64,000 nt of DNA from contig NZ_JAATJG010000002.1 of assembly GCF_011927765.1 (NCBI RefSeq), positions 186,001 to 250,000 of the forward strand. Direction: 5' to 3'. The stretch comes from Wenyingzhuangia aestuarii. Its GTDB lineage: Bacteria; Bacteroidota; Bacteroidia; Flavobacteriales; Flavobacteriaceae. Below are positions 28,336 to 37,177 of the stretch, piece by piece (the first letter of the stretch is position 1; each line of letters starts with the position of its first letter). The notes beneath the pieces were generated by a model. It worked only from the letters and a program-made list of their open reading frames with translations, was not told the origin of the DNA and made no database searches. Made by a program: the position numbers and the translations under genes.

Positions 28336-28380
28336 TGTAAAATTTTTACTAAAAGTAGGGATTTACAATGAAAAAGTCTT
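28323..28380 (-). promoter_or_regulatory. 19-bp inverted repeat covering the alpha-2-macroglobulin start codon
   Basis: AAGACTTTTTCATTGTAAA (28323-28341) has its exact reverse complement at 28362-28380, with a 20-base loop. In the mRNA the left arm contains the ATG (28335-28333) and the first codons, and the right arm lies about 27-45 bases upstream. A transcript starting upstream of 28380 would fold with the start codon in the stem. It could be a translational switch or the trace of an inverted duplication. Confidence 0.65.
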
Positions 28381-28409
28381 GGTCTAATGTTATAGAAAAT
28401 AGAGGTTTT

Positions 28410-29246
28410 CTATTTAATTTTATAGGTTTTTTTTACAAACTGATTTAACGAAAAGAATCCTAAAGCGTAATTATCTTGATTGGTGGTGTTTAAAATATTA
28501 CCTCTTATTGTAGCTGGTGCTGTAGCAAATGGACCGCCAGATTCTTGAGCCAATGCCAATAGTTTACTTAGATAATTATTGTATTGATTACTAATTCCAT
28601 AGATGGTAATATCTATATCCATGTCTTTTTTTAGTTCATCATCTAAGATTACAAAGTCATAATTGTTTTCTCCAGGTTTTTCACTAATTAGTTTATCATC
28701 AAGATTCCCATATTCTGGAATATTTCTATAAGGAGTTTCTACTTGAAATAAATAATAATTATCAACTCCAATTTGATTGTCTATATTAATGTTTACTTGG
28801 ATTACCTCTTCTGTAAGTGTTACCGTTTCTTGGGTAATTTCATTAATATCTATAATACTTGTGTAGGTATCTTGAGCTGTATACACTTCTCCATTTACAG
28901 TAATGGTAAGTGTGTAGATATCTCCAATACTTGGAGTTACAAAATCTGTTGCTTCATAAATTCCAGCTTCTGTAGTCTCTGTAAATGTTGCTACAGAAGT
29001 ATTGGTTTGGTTAGTCATGCTAATGGTGGCTCCGCTAACAGTTGGGTAATTTTGATTGTAAAAACTACTTGTGTTGGTTAATTTAATAGTTTGAGTTGTA
29101 GTAGGAGCTCCATTGTTTTTATCAATATCCATGTGAGCTTCTATAACCAAACGAGTTTCTACTTTGTTTAATTCATCAATAGTAACTTCATCAACACATG
29201 AGATTAATGAAAATAAGGCAACTAAAAGGTATATGTATTTTTTCAT
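28410..29246 (-). CDS. DUF4249 lipoprotein, partner of a TonB receptor
   Basis: I choose the ATG at 29246 (MKKYIYLLVALFSLISCVDEV) because it gives a lipoprotein signal with Cys17; the frame extends upstream to 29291. About 278 residues. TRLVIEAHMDIDKN, TIKLTNTSSFYNQNYPTVSGATISM and YTAQDTYTS are beta-sandwich strands of the DUF4249 family. Such proteins are almost always encoded just after a TonB-dependent receptor; here the receptor stop is 4 bases away, so they are co-translated. The likely role is a surface lipoprotein that assists the receptor, comparable to SusD in position; the ligand is unknown. A small hairpin (28392-28413) overlaps the stop codon. Confidence 0.82.
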   Translation of the reverse strand: MKKYIYLLVALFSLISCVDEVTIDELNKVETRLVIEAHMDIDKNNGAPTTTQTIKLTNTSSFYNQNYPTVSGATISMTNQTNTSVATFTETTEAGIYEATDFVTPSIGDIYTLTITVNGEVYTAQDTYTSIIDINEITQETVTLTEEVIQVNINIDNQIGVDNYYLFQVETPYRNIPEYGNLDDKLISEKPGENNYDFVILDDELKKDMDIDITIYGISNQYNNYLSKLLALAQESGGPFATAPATIRGNILNTTNQDNYALGFFSLNQFVKKTYKIK

Positions 29247-29250
29247 GTTG

Positions 29251-31617
29251 TTAAAATTTAAAATTAAAAGTGATAGAAGGCAAAACACCAAAAATAGATA
29301 ACCTTTCTGTTTTGTTTTGTCCTGTTTCTACATCTTGTCCAAACAATACCGAAGACCAGTTTTGTCTGTTGTAAATATTGTAAACACTAAAAACCCATTC
29401 TCCTTTGAATTTCTTATTCTGATAGCGTTTAGGTTTGTATGTTGCTGCTACATCTAACCTGTGATAGGCAGGAAGTCTAAATGTATTTCTTTTTCCATAG
29501 TTAGGAACACTAACTCCTCTGTAGGAATAATTCCCTGTAGGGTAGGTAACAGGTTGCCCTGTTTGTAAGGTAAAATTAGAATTAAAATTCCATCTCTTAC
29601 TAGCTTTGTAATTAGCTAGAATTGTAACATCGTGAGTTTTATCATAACCTGTGTTGTACCAATTACCATTATTGATCCCAATTTCGGTAGGGGTTCTACC
29701 TGCAGTTTTTTGTTCCGATTTAGACAATGTATAACTAATCCATCCGTTAAATTTACCTAGTTCTTTTTTAAACATTAATTCTAAACCGTAAGCCCTAGCT
29801 TTTCCAGATAGCAATACGGTTTCTATGGCTTCTTGTGCTATTAAATCGGCACCATCAACATAGTCCAATCTGTTTTGTACTGTTTTTCCAAAAACTTCTG
29901 CTGTTAAGCTATACTTACCATTAAAATCTTTGTTGTATCCAACAGCAATTTGATCAGAAATTTGAGGTTTGATATAATCTCCACTTGGTGTCCAAATATC
30001 TAAAGGTGATGGAGATTGTGTGTTAGAGATTAAATGTAAATACTGAGCCATTCTTTGATAGCTACCTTTGATAGAACTATCATCGGTTAGGGCATAAGCA
30101 ATAGAAAAACGGGGTTCTAAATTTAAAAATGTTTTTTGAATTTTTGATACATTGATAGCAACGGTATCAATTGGAGTTGCCTTTTCGTAGATTTTTAAGT
30201 CTTCGTCATACAATACAGGACCGTTTTCATTGTAAATGTATTTTTCTTTTTCTCCCATTCTTGCAAAAGCAGAAAGTCTAAGTCCATAGCGTAAATCAAT
30301 TCGATCCGATATTTTTTGCTCTACATCTATATACAAACCAGATTCTATAGCGTGTTTTTTAGATAGTTGGTCTTCTATAATTCCGCTATCCTCATTGTTA
30401 GGCTCTATTTTACCTGGATTAAACTGATGAAAGGTACTGTTTATTCCAAAATTCACCGAAACATTGTCGTTGTAGTATTTGGTAAAATCGTACTGAAGAT
30501 TTAAGTTTTGTAAACCTGAATTCCATTTAAATCCAACAAAATCTAATTCTAATCCGTAGTAATAATTGCTGTAAATTAAAGATAAGTTAGAAAATAATTG
30601 ACTGTTAAAAACGTGATTCCAACGAAGGTTTCCAACTGCATTTCCATAGGTGTTAATGAATGATTCCGCAAAAGAAAATACATCTCTTCCAAAATAACCA
30701 GATAAATACAATTTGTTATGATTGTCTATTTCCCAGTTAATTTTGGTATTTAAATCATAAAAATAAGCTGTATTATCAGTATCTGGCATAGCCAATGGAA
30801 TAAATAAATCAGCATAAGACCTACGACCACTTAAAAAGAAAGAAGCTTTCTTTTTAACAATAGGTCCTTCTAAAGTTAATCTAGATGAAATCAATCCAAT
30901 TCCACCATTTCCGTGAAAATCGTATTTATTTCCATCTTTTTGGTGAATGTCTAAAACCGAAGAAATTCTACCTCCAAACTTAGCGGGAACTCCTCCTTTG
31001 TATAGTTTTAAGTCTTTAATAGCATCGGCATTAATTACAGAAAACAAACCGAATAGGTGAGAGGTATTGTATATGGTTGCTTCATCTAATAACACTAAGT
31101 TTTGATCGGCAGCACCACCACGTACATTAAATCCAGATTGTCCTTCTCCAGCAGTAGTAACACCAGGTAGTGTGGTAATAGATTTAATAACATCTACCTC
31201 TCCTAGTACAGCCGGAATTTGTTTTACCGTTTGTACCTTCATTTTATTGACACTCATTTCAGCTTTCTTAATGCTTACTTTTTCGGTGTAGGTAGAAATG
31301 ACTACTTCATCTAAACTCTCTAAGTTTTCTTTTAGATCTATGTTAAGTGTTGTGTTTTTAGTTAAGTTAATTTTCTTGGTAAAATTGTTATATCCTAAAT
31401 AAGAAATATCAATAGTATGTTCTCCTTTAGGAAGGGTAAAAGAATAAAAACCATATTCGTTGGTTACGGTTCCTTGCGATGAACTTTTTTCGATGATACT
31501 GACACCAATTAAAGTTTCTCCAGAACCTGCATCTTTTACAACTCCTGTAATGGTGAATTTTTCTTGAGCATAGGTGTTACTTACGATAAGGAGTAAGAGT
31601 ATTAAAAATTTTTTCAT
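29251..31617 (-). CDS. TonB-dependent receptor with carboxypeptidase-regulatory-like domain
   Basis: A 788-residue outer-membrane receptor. A signal peptide (ending NTYAQ) is followed by a CarboxypepD_reg-like domain (about 22-105: FTITGVVKDAGSGETLIGVSI), a plug (about 115-230: VKQIPAVLGEVDVIKSITTLPGVTTAGEGQSGFNVRGG) and a 22-stranded barrel. No STN domain is present, so it is not predicted to signal to a sigma factor. It pairs with the DUF4249 lipoprotein downstream. The substrate is not indicated by neighbours. Confidence 0.9.
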   Translation of the reverse strand: MKKFLILLLLIVSNTYAQEKFTITGVVKDAGSGETLIGVSIIEKSSSQGTVTNEYGFYSFTLPKGEHTIDISYLGYNNFTKKINLTKNTTLNIDLKENLESLDEVVISTYTEKVSIKKAEMSVNKMKVQTVKQIPAVLGEVDVIKSITTLPGVTTAGEGQSGFNVRGGAADQNLVLLDEATIYNTSHLFGLFSVINADAIKDLKLYKGGVPAKFGGRISSVLDIHQKDGNKYDFHGNGGIGLISSRLTLEGPIVKKKASFFLSGRRSYADLFIPLAMPDTDNTAYFYDLNTKINWEIDNHNKLYLSGYFGRDVFSFAESFINTYGNAVGNLRWNHVFNSQLFSNLSLIYSNYYYGLELDFVGFKWNSGLQNLNLQYDFTKYYNDNVSVNFGINSTFHQFNPGKIEPNNEDSGIIEDQLSKKHAIESGLYIDVEQKISDRIDLRYGLRLSAFARMGEKEKYIYNENGPVLYDEDLKIYEKATPIDTVAINVSKIQKTFLNLEPRFSIAYALTDDSSIKGSYQRMAQYLHLISNTQSPSPLDIWTPSGDYIKPQISDQIAVGYNKDFNGKYSLTAEVFGKTVQNRLDYVDGADLIAQEAIETVLLSGKARAYGLELMFKKELGKFNGWISYTLSKSEQKTAGRTPTEIGINNGNWYNTGYDKTHDVTILANYKASKRWNFNSNFTLQTGQPVTYPTGNYSYRGVSVPNYGKRNTFRLPAYHRLDVAATYKPKRYQNKKFKGEWVFSVYNIYNRQNWSSVLFGQDVETGQNKTERLSIFGVLPSITFNFKF

Positions 31618-31706
31618 GTAGTTGTTTTTTTGCAGGATAAAAATAGAATAATCAAATTAATAAATGATACTACTTTGTTAATAAGGTGTTAAAAGGCTTT
31701 TTTAGA

Positions 31707-32255
31707 TTAAAATCGATAACCTATACTTATTGCACGACGATTGATTATATTATGGTCTGTTTTATTAGCGTTAAATAAATTACCTCCCATACCAAATAAA
31801 GCTTCAAAAATAATTCCTTTTTTGGTAACCCATTTGTATCCAATACTTAAACCTAGTGATAAGTCAATAACATCAGGACCTTCATTTAAAGTAATATTTC
31901 CATTGACATCTGTTAGTTGTTTTCCATCTATTGAACCTAGTGTTCCAAATCCTTCAATAAAGAAACCCGAAGCATATTTTTTACCAAAATATCTTCTGTA
32001 AAAAGGAGAGATTTGAAAATTTACATCCTCATCATATTTTTTACTGAAAGAGTACAATCCTGTTATTCCTAATGATGACTTTCTATTTAAATTTCTTTCA
32101 TAAGTTGTTTCAAATAATCCAAATGCTGTGAAATAAACATTAATTTTTAGTTCATTTTTATTTTCGAATGAATAGGGGGGTATTTCATCTTTATTTTGTC
32201 CATTAACTGCAAGAATTGAAAATAGGATAGCTATTGTTAAGAGAGGGTTTTTCAT
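31707..32255 (-). CDS. Outer-membrane beta-barrel protein
   Basis: A 182-residue protein with signal peptide (ending AVNGQ) and alternating aromatic/polar strands (NVYFTAFGLFETTYERNL, SLGITGLYSFSKK, QISPFYRRYFG, FIEGFGTLG, LSLGLSIGYKW, FEALFGMGGNLF) ending in a C-terminal aromatic (GYRF), as in small 8-stranded barrels (DUF3575-like). Function unknown. It is flanked by the TonB receptor and DUF4386 genes on the same strand. Confidence 0.75.
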   Translation of the reverse strand: MKNPLLTIAILFSILAVNGQNKDEIPPYSFENKNELKINVYFTAFGLFETTYERNLNRKSSLGITGLYSFSKKYDEDVNFQISPFYRRYFGKKYASGFFIEGFGTLGSIDGKQLTDVNGNITLNEGPDVIDLSLGLSIGYKWVTKKGIIFEALFGMGGNLFNANKTDHNIINRRAISIGYRF

Positions 32256-32284
32256 AATACTGGGATTTGATTTTTTTGGTTGAA

Positions 32285-32995
32285 TTATATTTGGAATTGT
32301 TTATTCGTGTTAAATTTGATTGAATATGTTTTTTTAGGGTTTGTGATTCCTTTTTTAATTAACCAAATAGCCAAAATTACTTCTTGTAATAAAAGCGGAG
32401 TTGTTATAATTATATATTCGGTTGAAATAACAGTAAGTAATTGAAAAAAAAATAAAAAACCAGCAGTCATAATTAATATGTTTCCTGCTATTCCCCATAT
32501 TGAAATCCAAGTTGGGATGTTTTTTTGTTTATAAAGTATAGCGTAAAAAAGTAAGTTTCCTAATCCTGTTGCTATAATCACACCTAAATGGTTTACTAAA
32601 TCTCTAGTGTTTTTTAATATTTGACCAATTGTTTCATAAAATTTTAAATCACTGCTTATCTCTGTTAAGTATTTTTCACTCAAAAGGATATATGTTGGCA
32701 ATAGTATTATTCCTATTAATTGAAATACTCCCGCCATAAATCGAAATCCAACAAATCCAATAGAAAGAAAACTACTATACTGTTTTAATATTGGAAACAA
32801 TATTAAAGAGAAACTAATATAAATTGGTATTAAAAGAAATTGAAAAAGAGCTCCAATTAAAACGGTATTTTTGTTTAGATAAACAATTTCAAGATATTTT
32901 TCATTATCAATTGAAGGAATAATACTTAAAATACCAGTAATTATTCCCAAAAGGATTAGAGTTCCTGCAATTCTCGAATTTCGTTTATTTTCCAT
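32285..32995 (-). CDS. DUF4386 integral membrane protein
   Basis: A 236-residue protein with six predicted membrane helices. RIAGTLILLGIITGILSIIP, FRFMAGVFQLIGIILLP and NLLFYAILYKQKNIPTWISIWGIAGNIL are typical of DUF4386. No function is established. A TAnnTTTG match lies so close upstream that its transcript would be nearly leaderless. The upstream neighbour is a Crp-like regulator, a common partner for small membrane proteins of this type. Confidence 0.82.
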   Translation of the reverse strand: MENKRNSRIAGTLILLGIITGILSIIPSIDNEKYLEIVYLNKNTVLIGALFQFLLIPIYISFSLILFPILKQYSSFLSIGFVGFRFMAGVFQLIGIILLPTYILLSEKYLTEISSDLKFYETIGQILKNTRDLVNHLGVIIATGLGNLLFYAILYKQKNIPTWISIWGIAGNILIMTAGFLFFFQLLTVISTEYIIITTPLLLQEVILAIWLIKKGITNPKKTYSIKFNTNKQFQI

Positions 32996-33001
32996 ATGCT
33001 A

Positions 33002-33009
33002 CAAAAGTA
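33002..33009 (-). promoter_or_regulatory. Possible -7 element for the DUF4386 gene
   Basis: TACTTTTG on the minus strand matches TAnnTTTG exactly, but it is only 7 bases from the ATG at 32995 and no TTG lies at a good distance. A leaderless transcript is possible; a chance match is equally possible. Confidence 0.3.
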
Positions 33010-33050
33010 GCCTGGATCTAATTTAGATTTCATTGACTATAGTTAAGAAA

Positions 33051-33626
33051 TTATTTTTTGGTAAGTATTCTTTTTCTAATTCTACTTAACGATTCGGGTT
33101 TAATACCTAAATAACTAGCTATTTGGTGCTGAGGGACTCGTTGAATTAAATCTGATCTATTTTTTAACAGATCTAAGTATCTTTCCTCAGGATTGGAAGT
33201 TTTAAATTTAGCAAAGGAGTCTTGATTTTTAGCCATTATGACCTCGCCAATAACTCTAGATAAAGATTCTAATTCTGGGTACTTTTGAAATGTTTCTTTT
33301 TCTAATTTAGGGTTACCCACACTAACTATCACATTTTCAATACATTCTAAGTAATAATTAGAGGGACTAGATGTTCCATAATTAGAAGGTGTAACGGCAT
33401 ATTCCTCGGTATAAAATTCAATAGTTTTTTCTTCTCCGTTTTCAACAATATAACTTCTTATACATCCTTTTAAAATAAAATAGCATTCAATACAAACATC
33501 ACCTTCTTTAAGTAGAATCGTACCTTTTTTAAAGTGTTCAATAAAAGTGCTGTTTACAATAGCACTTTCTAATTCATGAGTGATTTTAGTATATTTTGAA
33601 AGATATTTTAGAATTTCATTTTTCAC
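33051..33626 (-). CDS. Crp/Fnr-family transcriptional regulator
   Basis: A 191-residue protein with a cyclic-nucleotide-binding-like fold (about 25-115: FKKGTILLKEGDVCIECYFILKGCIRSYIVENGEEKTIEFY) and a C-terminal winged helix (HQIASYLGIKPESLSRIRKRIL at about 165-187). No iron-sulfur cysteine pattern is visible, so oxygen sensing as in Fnr is unlikely. The ligand is unknown. It precedes the DUF4386 gene by 55 bp on the same strand. Confidence 0.88.
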   Translation of the reverse strand: MKNEILKYLSKYTKITHELESAIVNSTFIEHFKKGTILLKEGDVCIECYFILKGCIRSYIVENGEEKTIEFYTEEYAVTPSNYGTSSPSNYYLECIENVIVSVGNPKLEKETFQKYPELESLSRVIGEVIMAKNQDSFAKFKTSNPEERYLDLLKNRSDLIQRVPQHQIASYLGIKPESLSRIRKRILTKK

Positions 33627-33824
33627 GGTTATAGGGATTTAAAATAGAATTTTGGAAGATGTTATGTTTTCAATGAAAATTCCAATTAAGGAATGCTTTT
33701 TTAAAAAACGGTCAATTGTTCTTATTATTGGATTTTATGAAAATATATATTATTTAATGTTTTTGTCAGATGGGAAATTTAATTAGGGAAAGAAAATAGT
33801 TGAAAGATTGTCATCATCAAAACC

Positions 33825-33856
33825 AAAAAACGCTAACCATATGGTTAGCGTTTTTT
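33825..33856. terminator. Palindromic terminator after lysA
   Basis: A perfect 32-bp palindrome (16-base arms, six A then CGCTAACCAT) ends in T-runs on both strands, 14 bases after the lysA stop. The 200 bp between it and the Crp-like gene show no gene. Confidence 0.88.
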
Positions 33857-33870
33857 ATTTTATCGCATTA

Positions 33871-35076
33871 CTATAAATCAATTTCAATTTGATTTTTTAG
33901 AATATCTTCAAAGGTTTCTCTTTCTCTAATTAAATAATCTTGTCCTTTTATGACTAAAACTTCGGCAGGTTTAAAGCGAGAGTTGTAGTTAGAGGCCATA
34001 GAAAAACAATACGCTCCGGCATTGTCCATACAAATAATATCTCCTTCGCTTACTTTTCCTAGTTCTCTAGTTTCTGCAAACGTATCGGTTTCACAAATGT
34101 ATCCTACTATGTTGTAGGTTTGTTTTTCACCATCAGGATTAGAAATGTTATGTACTCTGTGATAAGCATCATACATCATAGGTCTCATTAAATGATTCAA
34201 TCCACTATCTACCCCAACAAAATTAATATTAGGTGTTTGTTTGATGACATTTACTTTGGCTAAGAATTTACCAGACTCACTTACTAAGAATTTACCTGGT
34301 TCAAAAATCAACTTTAATTCTTTACCGTACTCATCACAAAAAGCATTAAAACTAGCTCCTAATATAGGTCCTAATTCTTCTAAGTTGGTTGCATGGTCTC
34401 CATCTTTATAAGGTACTTTAAAACCACTTCCTAAGTCGATGAATTCAATCGTATCAAATTGTCTTGCAATTCCTAACAATACTTCCATAGCTTCTACAAA
34501 TGCACTAGGATCTTTAATATCAGAACCTGTATGCATGTGTACACCGTTTACAGGAGTTCCGTTGGCTGTTACTATTTTTTTGATTTCCTCAATTTGAGTA
34601 TGAGAAATACCAAATTTAGAATCTACATGTCCTACAGAAATTTTAGCGTTTCCACCCGCCATAATATGCGGATTGATACGCAAAGAAACAGGAGCTTTAG
34701 GAAATGCTTTTCCAAATTTATCTAAACTAGATAAGTTGTCTAAAGTAATTTTTACTCCTAAATGATGAGCTTCTGTAATTTCTGCAAAAGAAACTCCATT
34801 AGGAGTATAAGAAATGTCTTTTACGTTAAAACCAGCAGCTAAACACAATTTAATTTCTTGAACAGATACACAGTCTCCTCCAGATCCTAAATTTTTTAAA
34901 AACTTTAAAACATTTAAGTTGGTGTTAGATTTTACTGCGTAGTTTAATTTTACATTTTTTACAGAGGAAAAAGCATTCATCATACGTTTGTATTGACGTT
35001 CTATAATATCTGCATTGTATACATACAACGGTGCTCCGTATTTTTCTGTTAATGAAATTAAAAATTGATTATCCAT
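33871..35076 (-). CDS. lysA: Diaminopimelate decarboxylase
   Basis: A 401-residue fold-III PLP enzyme that makes L-lysine from meso-diaminopimelate. Lys49 in NYAVKSNTN holds PLP. HTGSDI, the glycine-rich DLGSGFKVPY, EPGKFLVSESG, YICETDTFAE (with the active-site Cys) and GAYCFSMASNYNSR are family motifs. Length is typical. It is transcribed after pepT, but an intervening GC-rich palindrome (35143-35183) may separate the two. Confidence 0.95.
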   Translation of the reverse strand: MDNQFLISLTEKYGAPLYVYNADIIERQYKRMMNAFSSVKNVKLNYAVKSNTNLNVLKFLKNLGSGGDCVSVQEIKLCLAAGFNVKDISYTPNGVSFAEITEAHHLGVKITLDNLSSLDKFGKAFPKAPVSLRINPHIMAGGNAKISVGHVDSKFGISHTQIEEIKKIVTANGTPVNGVHMHTGSDIKDPSAFVEAMEVLLGIARQFDTIEFIDLGSGFKVPYKDGDHATNLEELGPILGASFNAFCDEYGKELKLIFEPGKFLVSESGKFLAKVNVIKQTPNINFVGVDSGLNHLMRPMMYDAYHRVHNISNPDGEKQTYNIVGYICETDTFAETRELGKVSEGDIICMDNAGAYCFSMASNYNSRFKPAEVLVIKGQDYLIRERETFEDILKNQIEIDL

Positions 35077-35142
35077 TATTTTTATTTTTAAATCTACTTT
35101 TTATTATTATTCTCTTAATGACCATTGTCTGGTAACTACATT

Positions 35143-35183
35143 TCGACTCCGCTCGATAACCTACGGTGTTCGAGCGGAGTCGA
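35143..35183. repeat. GC-rich palindromic (REP-like) element
   Basis: TCGACTCCGCTCGA (35143-35156) and TCGAGCGGAGTCGA (35170-35183) face each other across 13 bases. The arms are far richer in G+C than the surrounding DNA. Similar GACTCCGCTCGA-type palindromes are dispersed in some flavobacterial genomes; only one copy is in this window. It lies between pepT and lysA and may act as a terminator. Confidence 0.65.
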
Positions 35184-35217
35184 GAACTTCTTGTCTTAAA
35201 TGAATTTACAGATTCGT

Positions 35218-36456
35218 TTAAACTTGTTTATACTTGTTAGCTGTAATTTCAGCAATATTTACAATTACTTTGGTTGCTTTTTCTATAGATTCCAAAGGTA
35301 CGTATTCATATTTACCGTGAAAGTTGTGCCCACCTGCAAAAATATTAGGACAAGGCAACCCCATAAACGATAGTTGAGAACCATCTGTACCGCCACGAAT
35401 GGCTTTGTATATAGGTTCTATATTTTCTTTTTCCATAGCTTCTGCTGCAATATCTACAATATGCATTACAGGAGCTATTTTCTCTTTCATGTTAAAATAT
35501 TGATCCTTTAATTCAATAGAAAAAATATCATCACCTATTTTTTGATTTAGCGAAGATACTAAAGACTTCATGGTTTCTTTACGAGCTTCAAACTTTTCTA
35601 AATCGTGATCTCTAACAATATATTCTAAGGTTGTTTTTTCCACATCACCGTTAATGTCGTGTAAATGATAAAAACCTTCGTAATCAGTGGTTTTTTCTGG
35701 AACCTCGTTAGCAGGCAATCCATTGATGAATTGTTGAGCTATCAAAATAGCATTCACCATTTTATTTTTTGCGTAGCCAGGGTGTACGTTTTTTCCTTGA
35801 ACGGTAACTACTGCACTTGCAGCGTTAAAATTTTCGTATTCCAATTCTCCAACTTGGCTACCATCCATGGTGTAAGCCCATTCTGCTCCATAAGCTGTTA
35901 CATCAAATTTATGAGCTCCTTTACCTACTTCTTCATCAGGAGTAAAACAAATACGAATGGTTCCGTGTTTAATTTCTGGATGATTGATTAAATATTCCAT
36001 AGCAGTTACAATTTCTGTAATCCCCGCTTTGTCATCGGCACCTAAAAGCGTGGTTCCATCAGTAGTAATAATGGTTTGCCCTTTGTATTGCTGAATGTCA
36101 TCAAAATAAGTAGCATCTAAAACAATATTTTGTTCAGCATTTAAAACAATATTTCCACCATCGTAATTTTTATGAATTTGTGGATGTACGTTTTTTCCGC
36201 TAAAATCTGGACTGGTATCTATATGAGCAACAAAACCAATTACAGGAACGTTGTGACTTACATTGCTAGGCAAAGTAGCTGTTAAGTAACAATTTTGATC
36301 CAATTGTACATTGCTTAAACCAATGGCTTTTAATTCTTTTTCTAGCATACGAGCTAATACCCATTGTTTTTCTGTACTAGGAAAAGCAGGGTTGTTTGGG
36401 TCAGATTGTGTATCTACCGTTATATAGCTAATAAATCTATCTAAAATGTGTTGCAT
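35218..36456 (-). CDS. pepT: Peptidase T (tripeptidase)
   Basis: An M20B zinc aminotripeptidase. The ATG at 36456 ([19 protein letters not shown]) is chosen over 36477 because the family starts there; 412 residues. Metal-ligand motifs: [28 protein letters not shown] with the catalytic Glu pair, and [31 protein letters not shown] is the C-terminal signature. It releases N-terminal residues from tripeptides in the cytoplasm. Its neighbours do not add functional information. Confidence 0.94.
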   Translation of the reverse strand: MQHILDRFISYITVDTQSDPNNPAFPSTEKQWVLARMLEKELKAIGLSNVQLDQNCYLTATLPSNVSHNVPVIGFVAHIDTSPDFSGKNVHPQIHKNYDGGNIVLNAEQNIVLDATYFDDIQQYKGQTIITTDGTTLLGADDKAGITEIVTAMEYLINHPEIKHGTIRICFTPDEEVGKGAHKFDVTAYGAEWAYTMDGSQVGELEYENFNAASAVVTVQGKNVHPGYAKNKMVNAILIAQQFINGLPANEVPEKTTDYEGFYHLHDINGDVEKTTLEYIVRDHDLEKFEARKETMKSLVSSLNQKIGDDIFSIELKDQYFNMKEKIAPVMHIVDIAAEAMEKENIEPIYKAIRGGTDGSQLSFMGLPCPNIFAGGHNFHGKYEYVPLESIEKATKVIVNIAEITANKYKQV

Positions 36457-36542
36457 GCTGTGTACAATTTTTGGCAAAAATAGCTAAGTGTTTAGAACAA
36501 GCATAAACTTTTGTAAAATAAAACCGATTTGCTTTTACTTGT

Positions 36543-37109
36543 TTAAGGAAGCATTTTTAAGGAATTAAAAATACTTACAATTTCACAGCTGTTTTGTGCT
36601 AAATTTTGACTTCCATTTATTTGTGATGAAAGCAAATAATAATGTTCTTTATCGGCTACGTAACATTGAATAGTGTAGCTTGCGTTGGTAGCGTTTTTTT
36701 GAAAGCTATACACAGCATATGCGGGTTTGTTTTTAAAAGTGATGAGTTTGTCTTTGATTATATAGGTTCTAGGTTTAGCTAGTATTTGTTGGGAAATTTT
36801 GTTTTTAAAAGCCTCTTCTATAATTATTTTTCCTTTAAATCGGGTAATATCAATAAGAAAAGATGCCGAAAAACTACGAGTAGTATCCGCTGCGTAAATT
36901 CTAGATTGATAATCATCAAAATACAATTCTCTTTTCCAGTTTTCTCCAATGCTAATTTCAAATCCATTTTTTACATCTCTAATGCTTTTCGTATGATGGA
37001 ATTCTGTGTTAGAATTGCAATCAACCACATCAAAAATAGTAGGTCCTTGTTCACAAGAAAATAGGAGTGTAGCTATGATAAAATATAGGAAGTAATGATT
37101 TTTTTTCAT
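36543..37109 (-). CDS. Unknown lipoprotein
   Basis: The ATG at 37109 (MKKNHYFLYFIIATLLFSCEQG) gives a lipoprotein signal with Cys19; the frame opens at 37124. About 188 residues. After the signal come mixed strands (GFEISIGENWKRELYFDDYQSRIYAADTTRS; YAVYSFQKNATNASYTIQCYVADKEHYYLL) that may form a PsbP/Mog1-like fold, but I do not recognise a family. It is divergent from the patatin gene. Confidence 0.65.
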   Translation of the reverse strand: MKKNHYFLYFIIATLLFSCEQGPTIFDVVDCNSNTEFHHTKSIRDVKNGFEISIGENWKRELYFDDYQSRIYAADTTRSFSASFLIDITRFKGKIIIEEAFKNKISQQILAKPRTYIIKDKLITFKNKPAYAVYSFQKNATNASYTIQCYVADKEHYYLLSSQINGSQNLAQNSCEIVSIFNSLKMLP

Positions 37110-37177
37110 CGGAATAGTTAACAATTAAATATGTATATTTAGTTGACTAAAATAAGTCTAAAATATCAAAAACATAT

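Noticed and set aside
28368-28448. Short plus-strand reading frame starting MKKSW in the right arm of the A2M inverted repeat
   Set aside because: Its resemblance to the A2M N-terminus is a direct consequence of the inverted repeat, and it ends after 26 codons with no signal or family resemblance.
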